DNA of 64,000 bases from an uncultured Porphyromonadaceae bacterium (GTDB lineage Bacteria; Bacteroidota; Bacteroidia; Bacteroidales; Muribaculaceae). The notes under the pieces were generated by a model that was given only the letters and a program-made list of their open reading frames with translations, made no database searches and had not been told where the DNA came from. The stretch covers positions 1 through 64,000 of the forward strand of contig CAMKOE010000010.1 in NCBI GenBank assembly GCA_946414395.1, read 5' to 3'. The first letter of the stretch is position 1. The number at the start of each line of letters is the position of its first letter. Shown one piece after another: positions 43,830 through 52,763 of the stretch. The position numbers were made by a program, and so were the translations under genes.

Positions 43830-44120
43830 AATGTCATATCATTTTAAAAGTTAATTTAACCCACAAATTTACAACATTTTCTTCAATCGCAGCGCCACTA
43901 GCCGCCATTTTTCCTAATCATTGATTTTTCAAGCCCGTTTCACACCATCGGGCGCCCTGAAGAAGAACTTGCCGATCAATAATGAGGTGGTGGGGTAAAA
44001 CGCTTTATATTAAATACTTAGCGGCTTGGCGACTTTGCGTGAGTTGAAATCGCTGAATAGAAACAATTGTTGCATGATGCGTTAAATTTTGCGAAATAAA
44101 TCGCAAATAAGGAATTGGGC
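43830..44120. other. Intergenic region with dispersed repeat copy
   Basis: No gene. It contains the dispersed repeat at 44004-44034 and the upstream region of bamD. Confidence 0.5.
44004..44034 (+). repeat. Dispersed TTAGCGGCTTGGCGACT repeat, copy 3
   Basis: Matches the reverse complement of 36546-36576 at 30 of 31 positions, continuing into TTGCGTGAG. Confidence 0.8.
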
Positions 44121-44151
44121 TTGTACATCTTAGAAAAAAGTAGTAATTTTG
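44121..44151 (+). promoter_or_regulatory. Promoter of bamD
   Basis: TTG (44121-44123), 20 nt, TAATTTTG (44144-44151). It fits the Bacteroidetes consensus and lies 28 nt before the start codon. Confidence 0.65.
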
Positions 44152-44179
44152 CAGGCTGATTGCGCAAAATCGAGTATTA

Positions 44180-44986
44180 ATGGTGAAAAGATTGACGATA
44201 ATATTGGCGGTCGCCTGTATGCTGGCAGGCTGTGGCGAGTATAACAAGGTGTTGAAGAGCAATGACCTTGAGTACAAGTATGCCTATGCCAAGAAGGCGT
44301 TTGAGAACAAGCGCTATGCCCAGGCCTACACGATCCTGACCGAATTGGTGCCCATCTTCCGCGGTACCCCTCATGCCGAGGAGTCGCTCTATCTGCTGGG
44401 CTTGAGTTACTACGAGAACAAGGACTACATCAGTGCCGGTTCCTATTTCAAGCAGTATTATCAGCGTTATCCGCGCGGCCAGTATGCCGAGTTGGCCCGT
44501 TTCTACGCCGGTTACGGTTTCTACCTGGATTCGCCCGACCCGCAGTTGGACCAGACCGAGACCATCCGTGCCATGGAGGAATTGCAGGCATTCCTTGACT
44601 ATTTCCCCAAGAGCGACAAGGCCTCGATTGCCCAGAGTGCCGTGTTTGAGTTGCAGGATAAACTGGTGCTCAAGGAGTTGCAGAATGCCACACTCTATTA
44701 CAACCTGGGTAACTACATGGGCAACAATTACGAGAGTGCAGTTATCACCGCCCAGAACGCCATCAAGGCCTACCCCTACAGCAAGTACAAGGAGGAACTT
44801 GAGATGCTCGTGCTCAGGGCCCGTTACAGAGAGGCCGTTGAGAGTGTTGTGGAGAAGAAGGTTGAACGCTTCCGCACCGTCATTGATGAGTATTACTCGT
44901 TCATCAACGACTACCCCGAGAGCAAGATGCGCAAGGAGGCCGATAACATCTTCAAGATTGCCAATAAGCACGTCAACGGCAATTGA
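44180..44986 (+). CDS. bamD: BamD-type outer-membrane assembly lipoprotein
   Basis: A 268-residue lipoprotein with lipobox LAGC (Cys18) and a series of TPR-like helices (EYKYAYAKKAFENKRYAQAY, ESLYLLGLSYYENKDY, YESAVITAQNAIKAYP). It is the partner of BamA in folding outer-membrane proteins. It is followed after 53 nt by rpoZ, an order usual in Bacteroidales. Confidence 0.93.
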   Translation: MVKRLTIILAVACMLAGCGEYNKVLKSNDLEYKYAYAKKAFENKRYAQAYTILTELVPIFRGTPHAEESLYLLGLSYYENKDYISAGSYFKQYYQRYPRGQYAELARFYAGYGFYLDSPDPQLDQTETIRAMEELQAFLDYFPKSDKASIAQSAVFELQDKLVLKELQNATLYYNLGNYMGNNYESAVITAQNAIKAYPYSKYKEELEMLVLRARYREAVESVVEKKVERFRTVIDEYYSFINDYPESKMRKEADNIFKIANKHVNGN

Positions 44987-45039
44987 TGATCTTAAAAATA
45001 GAGAACAATATACATATATAATATAATTTCAAGTAAGAC

Positions 45040-45372
45040 ATGGATTACAAGAAGACTAACGCGCCACTCACAACCACCGTTCATGACATCATCGAGATGG
45101 CAGAGCCCACGGGCAATATCTATGAGACCGTTTGCATCATCAGCAAGCGCGCCAATCAGATTGCTGCCGAGATGAAGTCCGACCTCGAGAAGAAACTTCA
45201 GGAGTTTGCCACCCTGAACGACAATCTTGAGGAAATCAGTGAGAACCGTGAGCAGATTGAGATCTCGAAGTATTACGAGAAACTCCCCAAGCCCACACTG
45301 ATCGCCACCCAAGAATACTTGGAGGACAAGTTAGCGTATCGCAACATCGCAAAAGAAAAAGAAGAGTTCTAG
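45040..45372 (+). CDS. rpoZ: RNA polymerase omega-like subunit
   Basis: A 110-residue protein of the Bacteroidetes omega (Rpb6-like) type, with the ETVCIISKRANQIAAEMKSD segment and the C-terminal KLAYRNIAKEKEEF. It supports RNA polymerase assembly. It is longer than proteobacterial omega because of the coiled middle (LEKKLQEFATLNDNLEEI). A terminator follows. Confidence 0.88.
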   Translation: MDYKKTNAPLTTTVHDIIEMAEPTGNIYETVCIISKRANQIAAEMKSDLEKKLQEFATLNDNLEEISENREQIEISKYYEKLPKPTLIATQEYLEDKLAYRNIAKEKEEF

Positions 45373-45377
45373 AATCG

Positions 45378-45408
45378 ACGGCGCCCATCAGGGTGCCGTT
45401 AATTTTTT
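45378..45408 (+). terminator. Terminator of bamD-rpoZ
   Basis: ACGGCGCCC (45378-45386) pairs with GGGTGCCGT (45391-45399) around ATCA, followed by AATTTTTT. Confidence 0.9.
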
Positions 45409-45464
45409 GCAATAATATATAGAAGTTGACCCATCGCTGGTATTACCCGAAACGCATGATCACA

Positions 45465-45487
45465 AATTCACGCTAAGCCGCTGAATA
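45465..45487 (-). repeat. Dispersed repeat, diverged copy 4
   Basis: Minus strand reads CTATTCAGCGGCTTAGCGTG. It is a shortened relative of the 44004 repeat region. Confidence 0.45.
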
Positions 45488-45584
45488 GTTATTCGGTCGG
45501 GAGTCTAAACAAATTGGTTTTAAGATTTAATTTTCTTTTAATTTCCCGTGCGTCAGCACGGTTTAATGTAGAGACGTTTCAACG

Positions 45585-45610
45585 CAGGGCCAACTGCTAT
45601 ATCGTTCCCT
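45585..45610. repeat. End piece of the dispersed intergenic element
   Basis: CAGGGCCAACTGCTATATCG plus TTCCC matches 54460-54484 with one change; only the end of that element is present here. Confidence 0.65.
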
Positions 45611-45638
45611 GATTCTTTTCAGAGTGGTCAATGAATTG

Positions 45639-46349
45639 TTATTCCAATCTTGCCGATGCTAGGGTGAAGACCGATATTTTCACGTCAGGAATGGCCATGA
45701 GTGCCGAGGCACACACGATGAGAGTTGATCCCGTGGTGATGACGTCATCCACCAGCAGGATGTGTTTTCCGGTCAGTTGGCTGACCTTATTGGCGTCGAG
45801 GGCGTAATTGCCCTGGATGTTCTGCCAGCGCTCGAGGGCGCCCTTGTGGGTCTGGGTGGAGTGGGGGCGAACGGCTTTCAGGGCCTCGATATAGGTGATG
45901 CCCAGGGCGGCGGCGATGCCGCGGGCAATGAACTCGCTCTGGTTGTATCCGCGCTGGGCCAGTTTGCTGCGATGCAGGGGCACGGCGGTTACCACGTCGA
46001 TGCCGTCAAAGAAATGACTGCTGGCCATGTCACTCACCGCGTGGCCAGCGAGCCAGTGACCCATGCGGGGTAATCCGTTATACTTGATGTCGTGTAGGAT
46101 AGAGGCATAGGGCGCTCCTTTCTCATAGTAGAAATAGGCCGTGGCACGCTCGATGGGCACCTTGCCGGCAAAGTGCTGCTCCATGGTGTTGAAGTCGGTC
46201 TGCTCAAACCGGGTGCGGGGCATTGTGGCCATGCATTTGCGGCACAGCCACCGCTCGTCCCCGTCGAGTGCCTTGCGACACACGGGGCAGACGCGCGGTA
46301 GCAGCACGTCGGCTGTTGCCCTCAACCATTGTTTAATCGTCCTGATCAT
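45639..46349 (-). CDS. comF: ComF-family phosphoribosyltransferase-like protein
   Basis: A 236-residue ComF homologue. The N-terminal zinc-finger pattern is CPVCRKAL...CRKC, and the C-terminal PRTase motif is HILLVDDVITTGST near residue 190. It is known to support DNA uptake in competent bacteria; in Bacteroidetes the role is unproved. It overlaps recX by 17 nt. Confidence 0.92.
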   Translation of the reverse strand: MIRTIKQWLRATADVLLPRVCPVCRKALDGDERWLCRKCMATMPRTRFEQTDFNTMEQHFAGKVPIERATAYFYYEKGAPYASILHDIKYNGLPRMGHWLAGHAVSDMASSHFFDGIDVVTAVPLHRSKLAQRGYNQSEFIARGIAAALGITYIEALKAVRPHSTQTHKGALERWQNIQGNYALDANKVSQLTGKHILLVDDVITTGSTLIVCASALMAIPDVKISVFTLASARLE

Positions 46350-46827
46350 CGATGCGGGTCACTAGGCGGACACATTCACTGGCGATGCTGGTCTCGAAGC
46401 CCCGTGAGGCCGCAAACCGCATCATCGCGGCCCATGCGGCACGCGGCTCGCGGTCGCGCACGGTTTCCCACTTGGCTTGCAGCAGTTGGACGAGGCGCTC
46501 GCGGTAGGCGTCTTCATCGATGAGTTCCATGGCCTGGCCGATGGCGCTGTCGGGGACTCCCTTGAGCCGCAGTTGGTGCCCAATCTTGATTTTCCCCCAG
46601 CCGTTGAACCGGAACTTGTCCTTGACAAAGGCCCTGGCGTAGCGCTCGTTATCGATGAAACCCTGTTCGGTGAGTTGAGCCAGCGCTTGAGAGACCTCAT
46701 TGCCGTTCAGGCCCCACTTGACGAGTTTCTCGCGGATGTCGCCAGCACTCTGCTCGCTGCGGGCACACAGGGCTGCCGCGCGGTTCAGCGCTTGCGGGAG
46801 AGTCAATGGGCGCCTGGGGCTATTCAT
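46333..46827 (-). CDS. recX: Regulatory protein RecX
   Basis: A 164-residue three-helix-repeat protein that modulates RecA filaments. Landmarks are EQGFIDNERYARAFVKDKFRFNGWGKIKIG (seen as LTEQGFIDNERYARAFV and NGWGKIKI). It overlaps the patatin gene end by 8 nt and comF by 17 nt, forming one operon. recA itself is 16 kb away. Confidence 0.92.
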   Translation of the reverse strand: MNSPRRPLTLPQALNRAAALCARSEQSAGDIREKLVKWGLNGNEVSQALAQLTEQGFIDNERYARAFVKDKFRFNGWGKIKIGHQLRLKGVPDSAIGQAMELIDEDAYRERLVQLLQAKWETVRDREPRAAWAAMMRFAASRGFETSIASECVRLVTRIDDQDD

Positions 46828-47707
46828 GGCTCGCGGTTGAGGCCTCGTCGATGTTGGCGAGGAATTTCTTGAGGTCGTCGAGGCGTTGCAGGGCCTCTTG
46901 CCGGCCTTGCTGATAGACGCGGTTCATCTCCTCGGGGTCATGGGTGGTACGGCTCACGTCGAGCGGTTTCAATGGTCTGAAGACAAATGCGTTGCCCTTG
47001 CGTTCCTCTTCCCGCACCTGTTGCAGTTGCTTGTTGTAGATCGCGGGGCGCTCCCGCAGCGCGTCGATGACCTTGGGCCACTTGCGCAGCAGCGGTTTCA
47101 TGAGCCACATGCCATGCTCGGCGGTCTTGCGGTAACCATCCTCGCGGGTGAGAATCACCACATTGCGCTTGTAGCCCTTGTCGATCATGAACTGCAGCGG
47201 TATGGAGTCGGCCAGGCCGCCGTCCAGCAGCAACCGTCCGCCCACCTCGACCGGCTGGGCGACCACGGGCATTGATGCCGAGGCGCGTATCCACTCAAAA
47301 AAGTCGTTGTTCACGCGGTCGAGGCGCTGATAGACGCCCTCGCCCGTTTTCACGTCAAAGCACACCGCATAGCACTCCATGGGTGACTCCTCAAAGGCGT
47401 TGAAGTCAAACACGTCATAGTGGGTGGGCACCAGGTGGTAGGCAAACCACGCGTTGTAATAGTTGCCCGTCTTCAACAGTGAGCGGATGCCGCTGTATCG
47501 CTTGTCGCGGGCGAACCTCACGTTGTAACGCAGCGCACGGCCCGCCTGGCGCGACTTGTAGTTGCAGCCAAAGGCGATGCCTGCCGACACGCCCACCATG
47601 CCGTCCAGAAAAATGTGATTCTCCATGAGCACGTCCAGGATGCCGCAGGTGTACATGCCGCGCATGCCACCCCCCTCCAGCACGATGCCAGTCTTGATGT
47701 TTGCCAT
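46820..47707 (-). CDS. Patatin-like phospholipase
   Basis: A 295-residue lipid acyl hydrolase. The glycine-rich oxyanion loop is VLEGGGMRGMYTCG, the nucleophile elbow GVSAG, and the dyad Asp lies in LLDGGLADSIP. The start at 47707 is chosen because a TATTTTTG promoter box occurs at 47743-47736, inside a longer frame. It is the first gene of the patatin-recX-comF operon. Confidence 0.92.
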   Translation of the reverse strand: MANIKTGIVLEGGGMRGMYTCGILDVLMENHIFLDGMVGVSAGIAFGCNYKSRQAGRALRYNVRFARDKRYSGIRSLLKTGNYYNAWFAYHLVPTHYDVFDFNAFEESPMECYAVCFDVKTGEGVYQRLDRVNNDFFEWIRASASMPVVAQPVEVGGRLLLDGGLADSIPLQFMIDKGYKRNVVILTREDGYRKTAEHGMWLMKPLLRKWPKVIDALRERPAIYNKQLQQVREEERKGNAFVFRPLKPLDVSRTTHDPEEMNRVYQQGRQEALQRLDDLKKFLANIDEASTASHE

Positions 47708-47818
47708 ATCTGGTAGTTCAATATTAATTTTACTGCAAAAATACACAAATTATTCCGGATTTATCGTATATTTGTGGGAAATAAAATCAATGAATAACTT
47801 TTAACTGGAGATCGCGAT

Positions 47819-48757
47819 ATGAAGAAGTTCCTTATTATACCGATTTTCCTGCTTTTCACTGCTTCTGCCATGGATGCCGCCGGAGCGGGATTGCAGGGTG
47901 ATGTGAATCTCGACGGCATGGTTAACATCAGCGACGTGACCGACTTGATTGACTCGTTGTTGAATCAGGACGCCGGCCCGAGTTGTGATGTGGACCTTGA
48001 TGGCCAGGTCAGTATCAGCGATGTGACCACGCTCATCGACATACTGCTGTCGCCTGCCGACCAAGTCACCTTGACGGTCAATGGCGTGGCCTTTACCATG
48101 GTGCATGTCGAGGGCGGCATGTTCACGATGGGGTGCACGAGTGACCAGTGGCCCGATCATCGGCGCAACGAGGCACCGGTGCACGAGGTGACACTCTCGG
48201 GCTATTATATTGGCCAGACCGAAGTGACCCAGGAACTGTGGAATGCTGTCATGGGGAAGAATCCCAGCAAGTTTATTGACCCTCAGCGCCCCGTCGAGAC
48301 CGTGTCGATGTTCGCTTGTGCCGAGTTTGTCGATAAACTGTCCGAACTCACGGGCAAGGTCTTCCGCCTGCCCACCGAGGCCGAGTGGGAGTTTGCCGCC
48401 CGTGGTGGCAACAAGAGCCGTCACTACAAGTATTCGGGCAGCAACGAGGTGGATGACGTGGCATGGTATGCCGGTAATTCTGGCTTGGAGAGCCATCCCG
48501 TGGCAACCAAGGCCCCCAACGAACTGGGCATCCATGACATGAGCGGCAATGTCCTGGAGTGGTGCCTGGACTGGTATTACTACTACACGCAGGATCCATG
48601 TGTCAATCCTGTCGGGCCCGACTCGGGCGACGAGAACGTCTATCGCGGGGGCTGCTGGAAATCGGATGCGAGTTTCTGCCGCAATGCGACGCGTGACAAG
48701 TTGGATCCCGATACGGCCATGAATGTCCTGGGCCTGCGCGTGGTCATGAACGAGTGA
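47819..48757 (+). CDS. Secreted dockerin-FGE/SUMF1-like protein
   Basis: A 312-residue exported protein. The signal peptide is residues 1-22. Residues about 26-78 carry two dockerin-like calcium loops, GDVNLDGMVNISDVTDLID and VDLDGQVSISDVTTLID. Residues about 85-310 form a formylglycine-generating-enzyme-like domain: MVHVEGGMFTMGC, PVHEVTLSGYYIGQTEVTQE, RLPTEAEWEFAARGG, NVLEWCLDWY, and a VYRGGCW segment. An N-terminal dockerin is unusual. The classic active-site cysteine pair of true FGEs is not clear, so this may be a C-lectin-like binding domain instead of an active enzyme. Confidence 0.88.
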   Translation: MKKFLIIPIFLLFTASAMDAAGAGLQGDVNLDGMVNISDVTDLIDSLLNQDAGPSCDVDLDGQVSISDVTTLIDILLSPADQVTLTVNGVAFTMVHVEGGMFTMGCTSDQWPDHRRNEAPVHEVTLSGYYIGQTEVTQELWNAVMGKNPSKFIDPQRPVETVSMFACAEFVDKLSELTGKVFRLPTEAEWEFAARGGNKSRHYKYSGSNEVDDVAWYAGNSGLESHPVATKAPNELGIHDMSGNVLEWCLDWYYYYTQDPCVNPVGPDSGDENVYRGGCWKSDASFCRNATRDKLDPDTAMNVLGLRVVMNE

Positions 48758-48872
48758 CAGGCAATCGGGCGGTATTTCATGCCGCTTTAACAAGTTTTTT
48801 GGTTTTTTTATTGTTGAGATGTATCGTTAACCGCAGGATTTTTGCTAATTTCGCCCATCTATTTAACCGATA

Positions 48873-49535
48873 ATGACCAAAATGAAGAAATTAGACAATC
48901 TCTTGGCCCGTAAATTGATGCAGATCAACGCCATCAAGTTGCAACCCGATAGCCCGTTCTCGTGGGCGACAGGGTGGAATTCACCCATCTATACCGACCT
49001 GCGCATGACGCTTTCTTATCCCGAGGTGAGAAATCTCATCAAGGTGGAGATGTCGAGGCTCATCATGGAGAACTTTGGCGAAGCCGAGGTGATTGCCTCC
49101 ATTGCCACGGGCGCTATCGCCCATGGCGCGCTGGTTGCCGACTCACTGGCATTGCCGATGGTCTATGTGCGCTCGACGCCCAAGGATCATGGCTTGGAGA
49201 ACCTCATCGAGGGTGACATCAAGCCCGGCCAGCGCGTGGTGCTCATCGAGGATCAGTTGTCAACAGGCAACAATTGCTTGAAATGCCTCAATACCGTGCG
49301 TGACGCCGGTGGCATCGTCCTTGGCGCCGTGGTCATCTTTGATTATCAGTTCTCGAGTGCGGCCAAGGCCCTGCACCGGGCCAAACTGCCCATTATCACC
49401 CTGACCAACTTTGAGACAATGCTTGAGGTGGCCATGGATGGCGACAATATCTCGCAGGCCGATGCCGACACCCTGCAGCAGTGGCACACCGACCCCGAGA
49501 GTTGGGCACCGCTGGGCTTTGATGCCGTGGACTGA
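48873..49535 (+). CDS. pyrE: Orotate phosphoribosyltransferase
   Basis: A 220-residue pyrimidine-biosynthesis enzyme that makes OMP from orotate and PRPP. The PRPP site is RVVLIEDQLSTGNNCL near residue 120 (usual form has a second acidic residue and TGG). The flexible loop STPKDHGLENLIEG is complete. It is followed by an SRPBCC-like gene, a pairing common in Bacteroidales. Confidence 0.93.
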   Translation: MTKMKKLDNLLARKLMQINAIKLQPDSPFSWATGWNSPIYTDLRMTLSYPEVRNLIKVEMSRLIMENFGEAEVIASIATGAIAHGALVADSLALPMVYVRSTPKDHGLENLIEGDIKPGQRVVLIEDQLSTGNNCLKCLNTVRDAGGIVLGAVVIFDYQFSSAAKALHRAKLPIITLTNFETMLEVAMDGDNISQADADTLQQWHTDPESWAPLGFDAVD

Positions 49536-49572
49536 ATTGTAAACGTTAACCCCTTAATTCACCGACTCAACA

Positions 49573-50016
49573 ATGGAATCATTCAAGAGCGAACCGCATG
49601 CCATCGCATGTGATGCCGCCACGATTTATACCAAACTCACCAATCCCTCTCTCATCCAGCAGCAGATTGAGGCTCATGCCGACATGATCGACGCCGAGGC
49701 CCGTCAGCATCTGGATGCCGTCAAGTTCACCCAGGACACGATTTCCATCCAGTCTCCCATGGGTGAGGTGACACTGGCACTCGACCATGAGAATAGCGTC
49801 GAGAGCCAGCGGGTGGTCTATACCGCTTCGCAGTCGCCCGTCCCCATCAATATGGTCATCAACCTCGAGCCCCAGGCCGACGCCTCGACGATGAGTACGG
49901 CCGAGTTGCAGTTGAATCTGCCGTTCTTCATGCGCAAGATGGTGGAGGGACAGTTGCGTGAGGCGGCCAACCGCTTCGGTGAACTGCTGGCCCGCATCCC
50001 CTTCGACCGCTTGTAG
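49573..50016 (+). CDS. SRPBCC-like small protein
   Basis: A 147-residue cytoplasmic protein with the beta-strand and C-terminal-helix layout of SRPBCC (START-like) folds: an N-terminal SEPHAIACDAATIYTKL, strands through the middle, and a last helix FFMRKMVEGQLREAANRF. No catalytic residues are apparent. It lies 37 nt after pyrE and is probably co-transcribed with it. Confidence 0.8.
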   Translation: MESFKSEPHAIACDAATIYTKLTNPSLIQQQIEAHADMIDAEARQHLDAVKFTQDTISIQSPMGEVTLALDHENSVESQRVVYTASQSPVPINMVINLEPQADASTMSTAELQLNLPFFMRKMVEGQLREAANRFGELLARIPFDRL

Positions 50017-50042
50017 GTGACGTGAGTTTGTCTGGTCTGATT

Positions 50043-50077
50043 ACCGGCCCGGGACGCCTGTAATGCTCCTGGCCGGT
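50043..50077 (+). terminator. Weak hairpin after the SRPBCC-like gene
   Basis: ACCGGCC (50043-50049) pairs with GGCCGGT (50071-50077). No T-run follows, so termination here is doubtful. Confidence 0.35.
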
Positions 50078-50162
50078 TCATCGTGCTCGCGGCAAGTGCG
50101 GGCATGGCCGCGTGACGTGGAGTGAAGTTTGTTTTAAGGATTAACCGCAATGATATAAGGAT

Positions 50163-52718
50163 ATGAAGCGTATTTTCCCGACTTTGATTGGTGTCCTGTT
50201 GCTCTCGGGCTTGATGGCACAGGCCTGGGCCTATGGCATGCCCAAGCGTGAATTCCGATCGGCATGGATTGCTACGGTGTGGGGCATCGACTGGCCCTCA
50301 CAGGGCGCTGGCGCCGCTCGCCAGCAGGCCGCCATGGACCATATGCTCGACTCGCTGCAGGTCAATGGCTTCAACGCTGTCAATTTCCAGGTGCGCTCGA
50401 TGTGTGACGCGATGTACCGCTCCAGCATGGAGCCCTGGTCCAGTTACTTGACGGGCACGCGTGGCGCCGACCCTGGCTTTGATCCCTTGCAGTATGTCGT
50501 CGAGGGTTGCCACAAGCGCGGCATGGAGTGTCACGCGTGGGTCAACCCTTATCGCTGGAGCACCGGCACCGACTGGAATACGGCCATGGACCAGGAACTC
50601 AAGCAGGACGGCTGGTTGCTCACCCACGGCACGACCATTATCCTCGATCCCGGCCAGCAACGCACCATCGACCGCATTGTCGCTGTGTGCAGGGAGATTA
50701 TCACCAACTATGATGTGGATGGAATCCTCTATGACGACTACTTCTATCCTCAGGGCATCCCCACCGATGCCACGGCTGGGGATTACGGCGAATGGCAGGC
50801 GTCGGGGACAGACCTCTCCTTTGCCGACTGGCGCCGCGACAATGTCAACCGCATGGTGCAGGCCGTCTATGACATGATCCAGCAGACGCGTCCCGATGTG
50901 CGTTATGGCGTCTCCCCGGCGGGTGTTGCCGCCACGAGTGCGGCAGTGGCGGCCCGCTATGGCGTTGACCCTTGTCCTGCGGGCAGCGACTGGCAGTACG
51001 ACGGCATCTTCAGCGACCCGCTGGCATGGCTGGCCGCACGGAGCATCGACTACATCTCGCCTCAAGTCTATTGGCCCATCGGCGCCACGGCCGACTATGG
51101 CAAGATTACGCCCTGGTGGGGCAAAGTGGCCGCCAAGTTTGACCGCCACGTCTTCATCTCCTCATCGATTTCGAGCCTGAACAGTGCGTCAACCGCAGTG
51201 CAGTATAAGGAATATGCCGACGAGGTGGAACTCAACCGCACCAGTTCGCTGGACGGTAATCCGGGTGCCATCTTCTACTCGTGCAAGTACCTGTATGCCA
51301 TCAACCGCAATTCATTGGGACATTACCTCAAGAACACGGTCTTTACCCGTCCCGCATTGCCTCCGGCGATGCCGTGGAAGCAGGGCAATAATCCTGGGGT
51401 GGTGCGTGACCTGGCCCGCACGGGCAGCCTCATCAGTTGGCAGGGCTATGATAACGTGCGCTACACGGTCTATGCCTTTCCCATGACCATGAACACGTCC
51501 ACCTTTACTGGCCAGATCGACTATCTGCTCGGGATGACCTACGACACGTCGTTTGACATCCCTGCCCAGTACCTGCAGGGCTATCAATTTGCCGTGTGCG
51601 TCCTCGACCGGGTGGGCAACGAGTGGGATCCCGCATTCCTGAGCGAGAAACTGGCGCCGCTCGACAATCCCGTGCTCATTTTTCCCGAGGACGGCGCGAC
51701 CGTTGATGCCCCGTTCCGTTTCACTTGGCATGAAGTCGAGGGGGCGACGGGATATGTTGTGGAGTTGGCCACCAGCCCCGACTTCGGTAACGTGCTGGAA
51801 CGTCTCGCGGTGACTGATACCGTGGCCAGCGTGATGTCGTTCGAGAAACTGGCTCATGGCGTGACACACTACTGGCGGGTGCAGTCCTGTGCCGATAGTT
51901 GTTACAGTGGCGTGAGTGAGGTGCGGGCCATCACGCCCATGCTTCTCACCATCACTGCCCCTGCCGATGGAAGTGAGGACGTGGAGGTTCCCGTCAACGT
52001 GCAGTGGTATGCTTGTGGCAGCAGCGAGAGCGCGACACTCGAGGTGGCCAGTGATGACTCTTTCTCGTCTGTCGTGTACAGCGGCCAGTCGTCAACGGGC
52101 TCACTGTCGATCCCTGAGGAACTGCTTGAGCCTGGTAATACCTATTTCCTGCGTGTCATTCTCACGGTCGGTGGCGAGACGATGAATAGCGATGTGGTAC
52201 GTTTCTCTGTGGCTCACTCGGCAGCCAGATTTGCCATCCCGCTGGATGGCGGAACTCTCAACGCTGGCCAGCACATCACCCTCAAGCCGCAGCAGTGGGC
52301 GACGTCCTATGTCATCGAGGTATCCAACAGTGACCAGACGTGGGGCCGTTCACGCTTTATCGAGACGTTGAAGAACGGCCAGTGTGAGACAACCTTGCCT
52401 GCCGGGGAAATTAAGGTCAATGGCAAGTTGCTTGAGGATGGCGTCACTTACTATGCCCGCAGCAAGACTAGTTATCTCGATTTTGACGGCAAGAGCCACA
52501 CGACTCCCTATGGCCCCATTATCTCGTTCATTTACAAGGCCAATGCTGCTGTCAAGGGCGACGTGGACGACAACGGCGAGGTGAATATCGCCGATGTCAA
52601 CATCATCATCGACCTGATCTTGACCGGCAGATACTCTGCTAGAGCCGATGTGGACGACAATGGCGAACTCAACATCGCCGACATCAACGAATTGATTTCC
52701 TACATTCTTAACTTGTGA
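50163..52718 (+). CDS. GHL10-type glycoside hydrolase with dockerin
   Basis: An 851-residue exported protein. The signal peptide is residues 1-23. A GHL10 (DUF187-like) TIM-barrel follows (about 28-400): REFRSAWIATVWGIDWPS, FNAVNFQVRS, HAWVNPYRW, ILYDDYFYP and DYISPQVYW. Then come Fn3-like beta modules (about 490-780) and a C-terminal dockerin-like pair, GDVDDNGEVNIADVNIIID and ADVDDNGELNIADINELIS. Related proteins act on peptidoglycan or other glycans; the substrate is not readable. It is the second of four dockerin proteins on this side of the window. Confidence 0.9.
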   Translation: MKRIFPTLIGVLLLSGLMAQAWAYGMPKREFRSAWIATVWGIDWPSQGAGAARQQAAMDHMLDSLQVNGFNAVNFQVRSMCDAMYRSSMEPWSSYLTGTRGADPGFDPLQYVVEGCHKRGMECHAWVNPYRWSTGTDWNTAMDQELKQDGWLLTHGTTIILDPGQQRTIDRIVAVCREIITNYDVDGILYDDYFYPQGIPTDATAGDYGEWQASGTDLSFADWRRDNVNRMVQAVYDMIQQTRPDVRYGVSPAGVAATSAAVAARYGVDPCPAGSDWQYDGIFSDPLAWLAARSIDYISPQVYWPIGATADYGKITPWWGKVAAKFDRHVFISSSISSLNSASTAVQYKEYADEVELNRTSSLDGNPGAIFYSCKYLYAINRNSLGHYLKNTVFTRPALPPAMPWKQGNNPGVVRDLARTGSLISWQGYDNVRYTVYAFPMTMNTSTFTGQIDYLLGMTYDTSFDIPAQYLQGYQFAVCVLDRVGNEWDPAFLSEKLAPLDNPVLIFPEDGATVDAPFRFTWHEVEGATGYVVELATSPDFGNVLERLAVTDTVASVMSFEKLAHGVTHYWRVQSCADSCYSGVSEVRAITPMLLTITAPADGSEDVEVPVNVQWYACGSSESATLEVASDDSFSSVVYSGQSSTGSLSIPEELLEPGNTYFLRVILTVGGETMNSDVVRFSVAHSAARFAIPLDGGTLNAGQHITLKPQQWATSYVIEVSNSDQTWGRSRFIETLKNGQCETTLPAGEIKVNGKLLEDGVTYYARSKTSYLDFDGKSHTTPYGPIISFIYKANAAVKGDVDDNGEVNIADVNIIIDLILTGRYSARADVDDNGELNIADINELISYILNL

Positions 52719-52763
52719 ACGTCTGAAAGTGTCCAGCGGGTCGTCAGATGACCGACGCTCACG

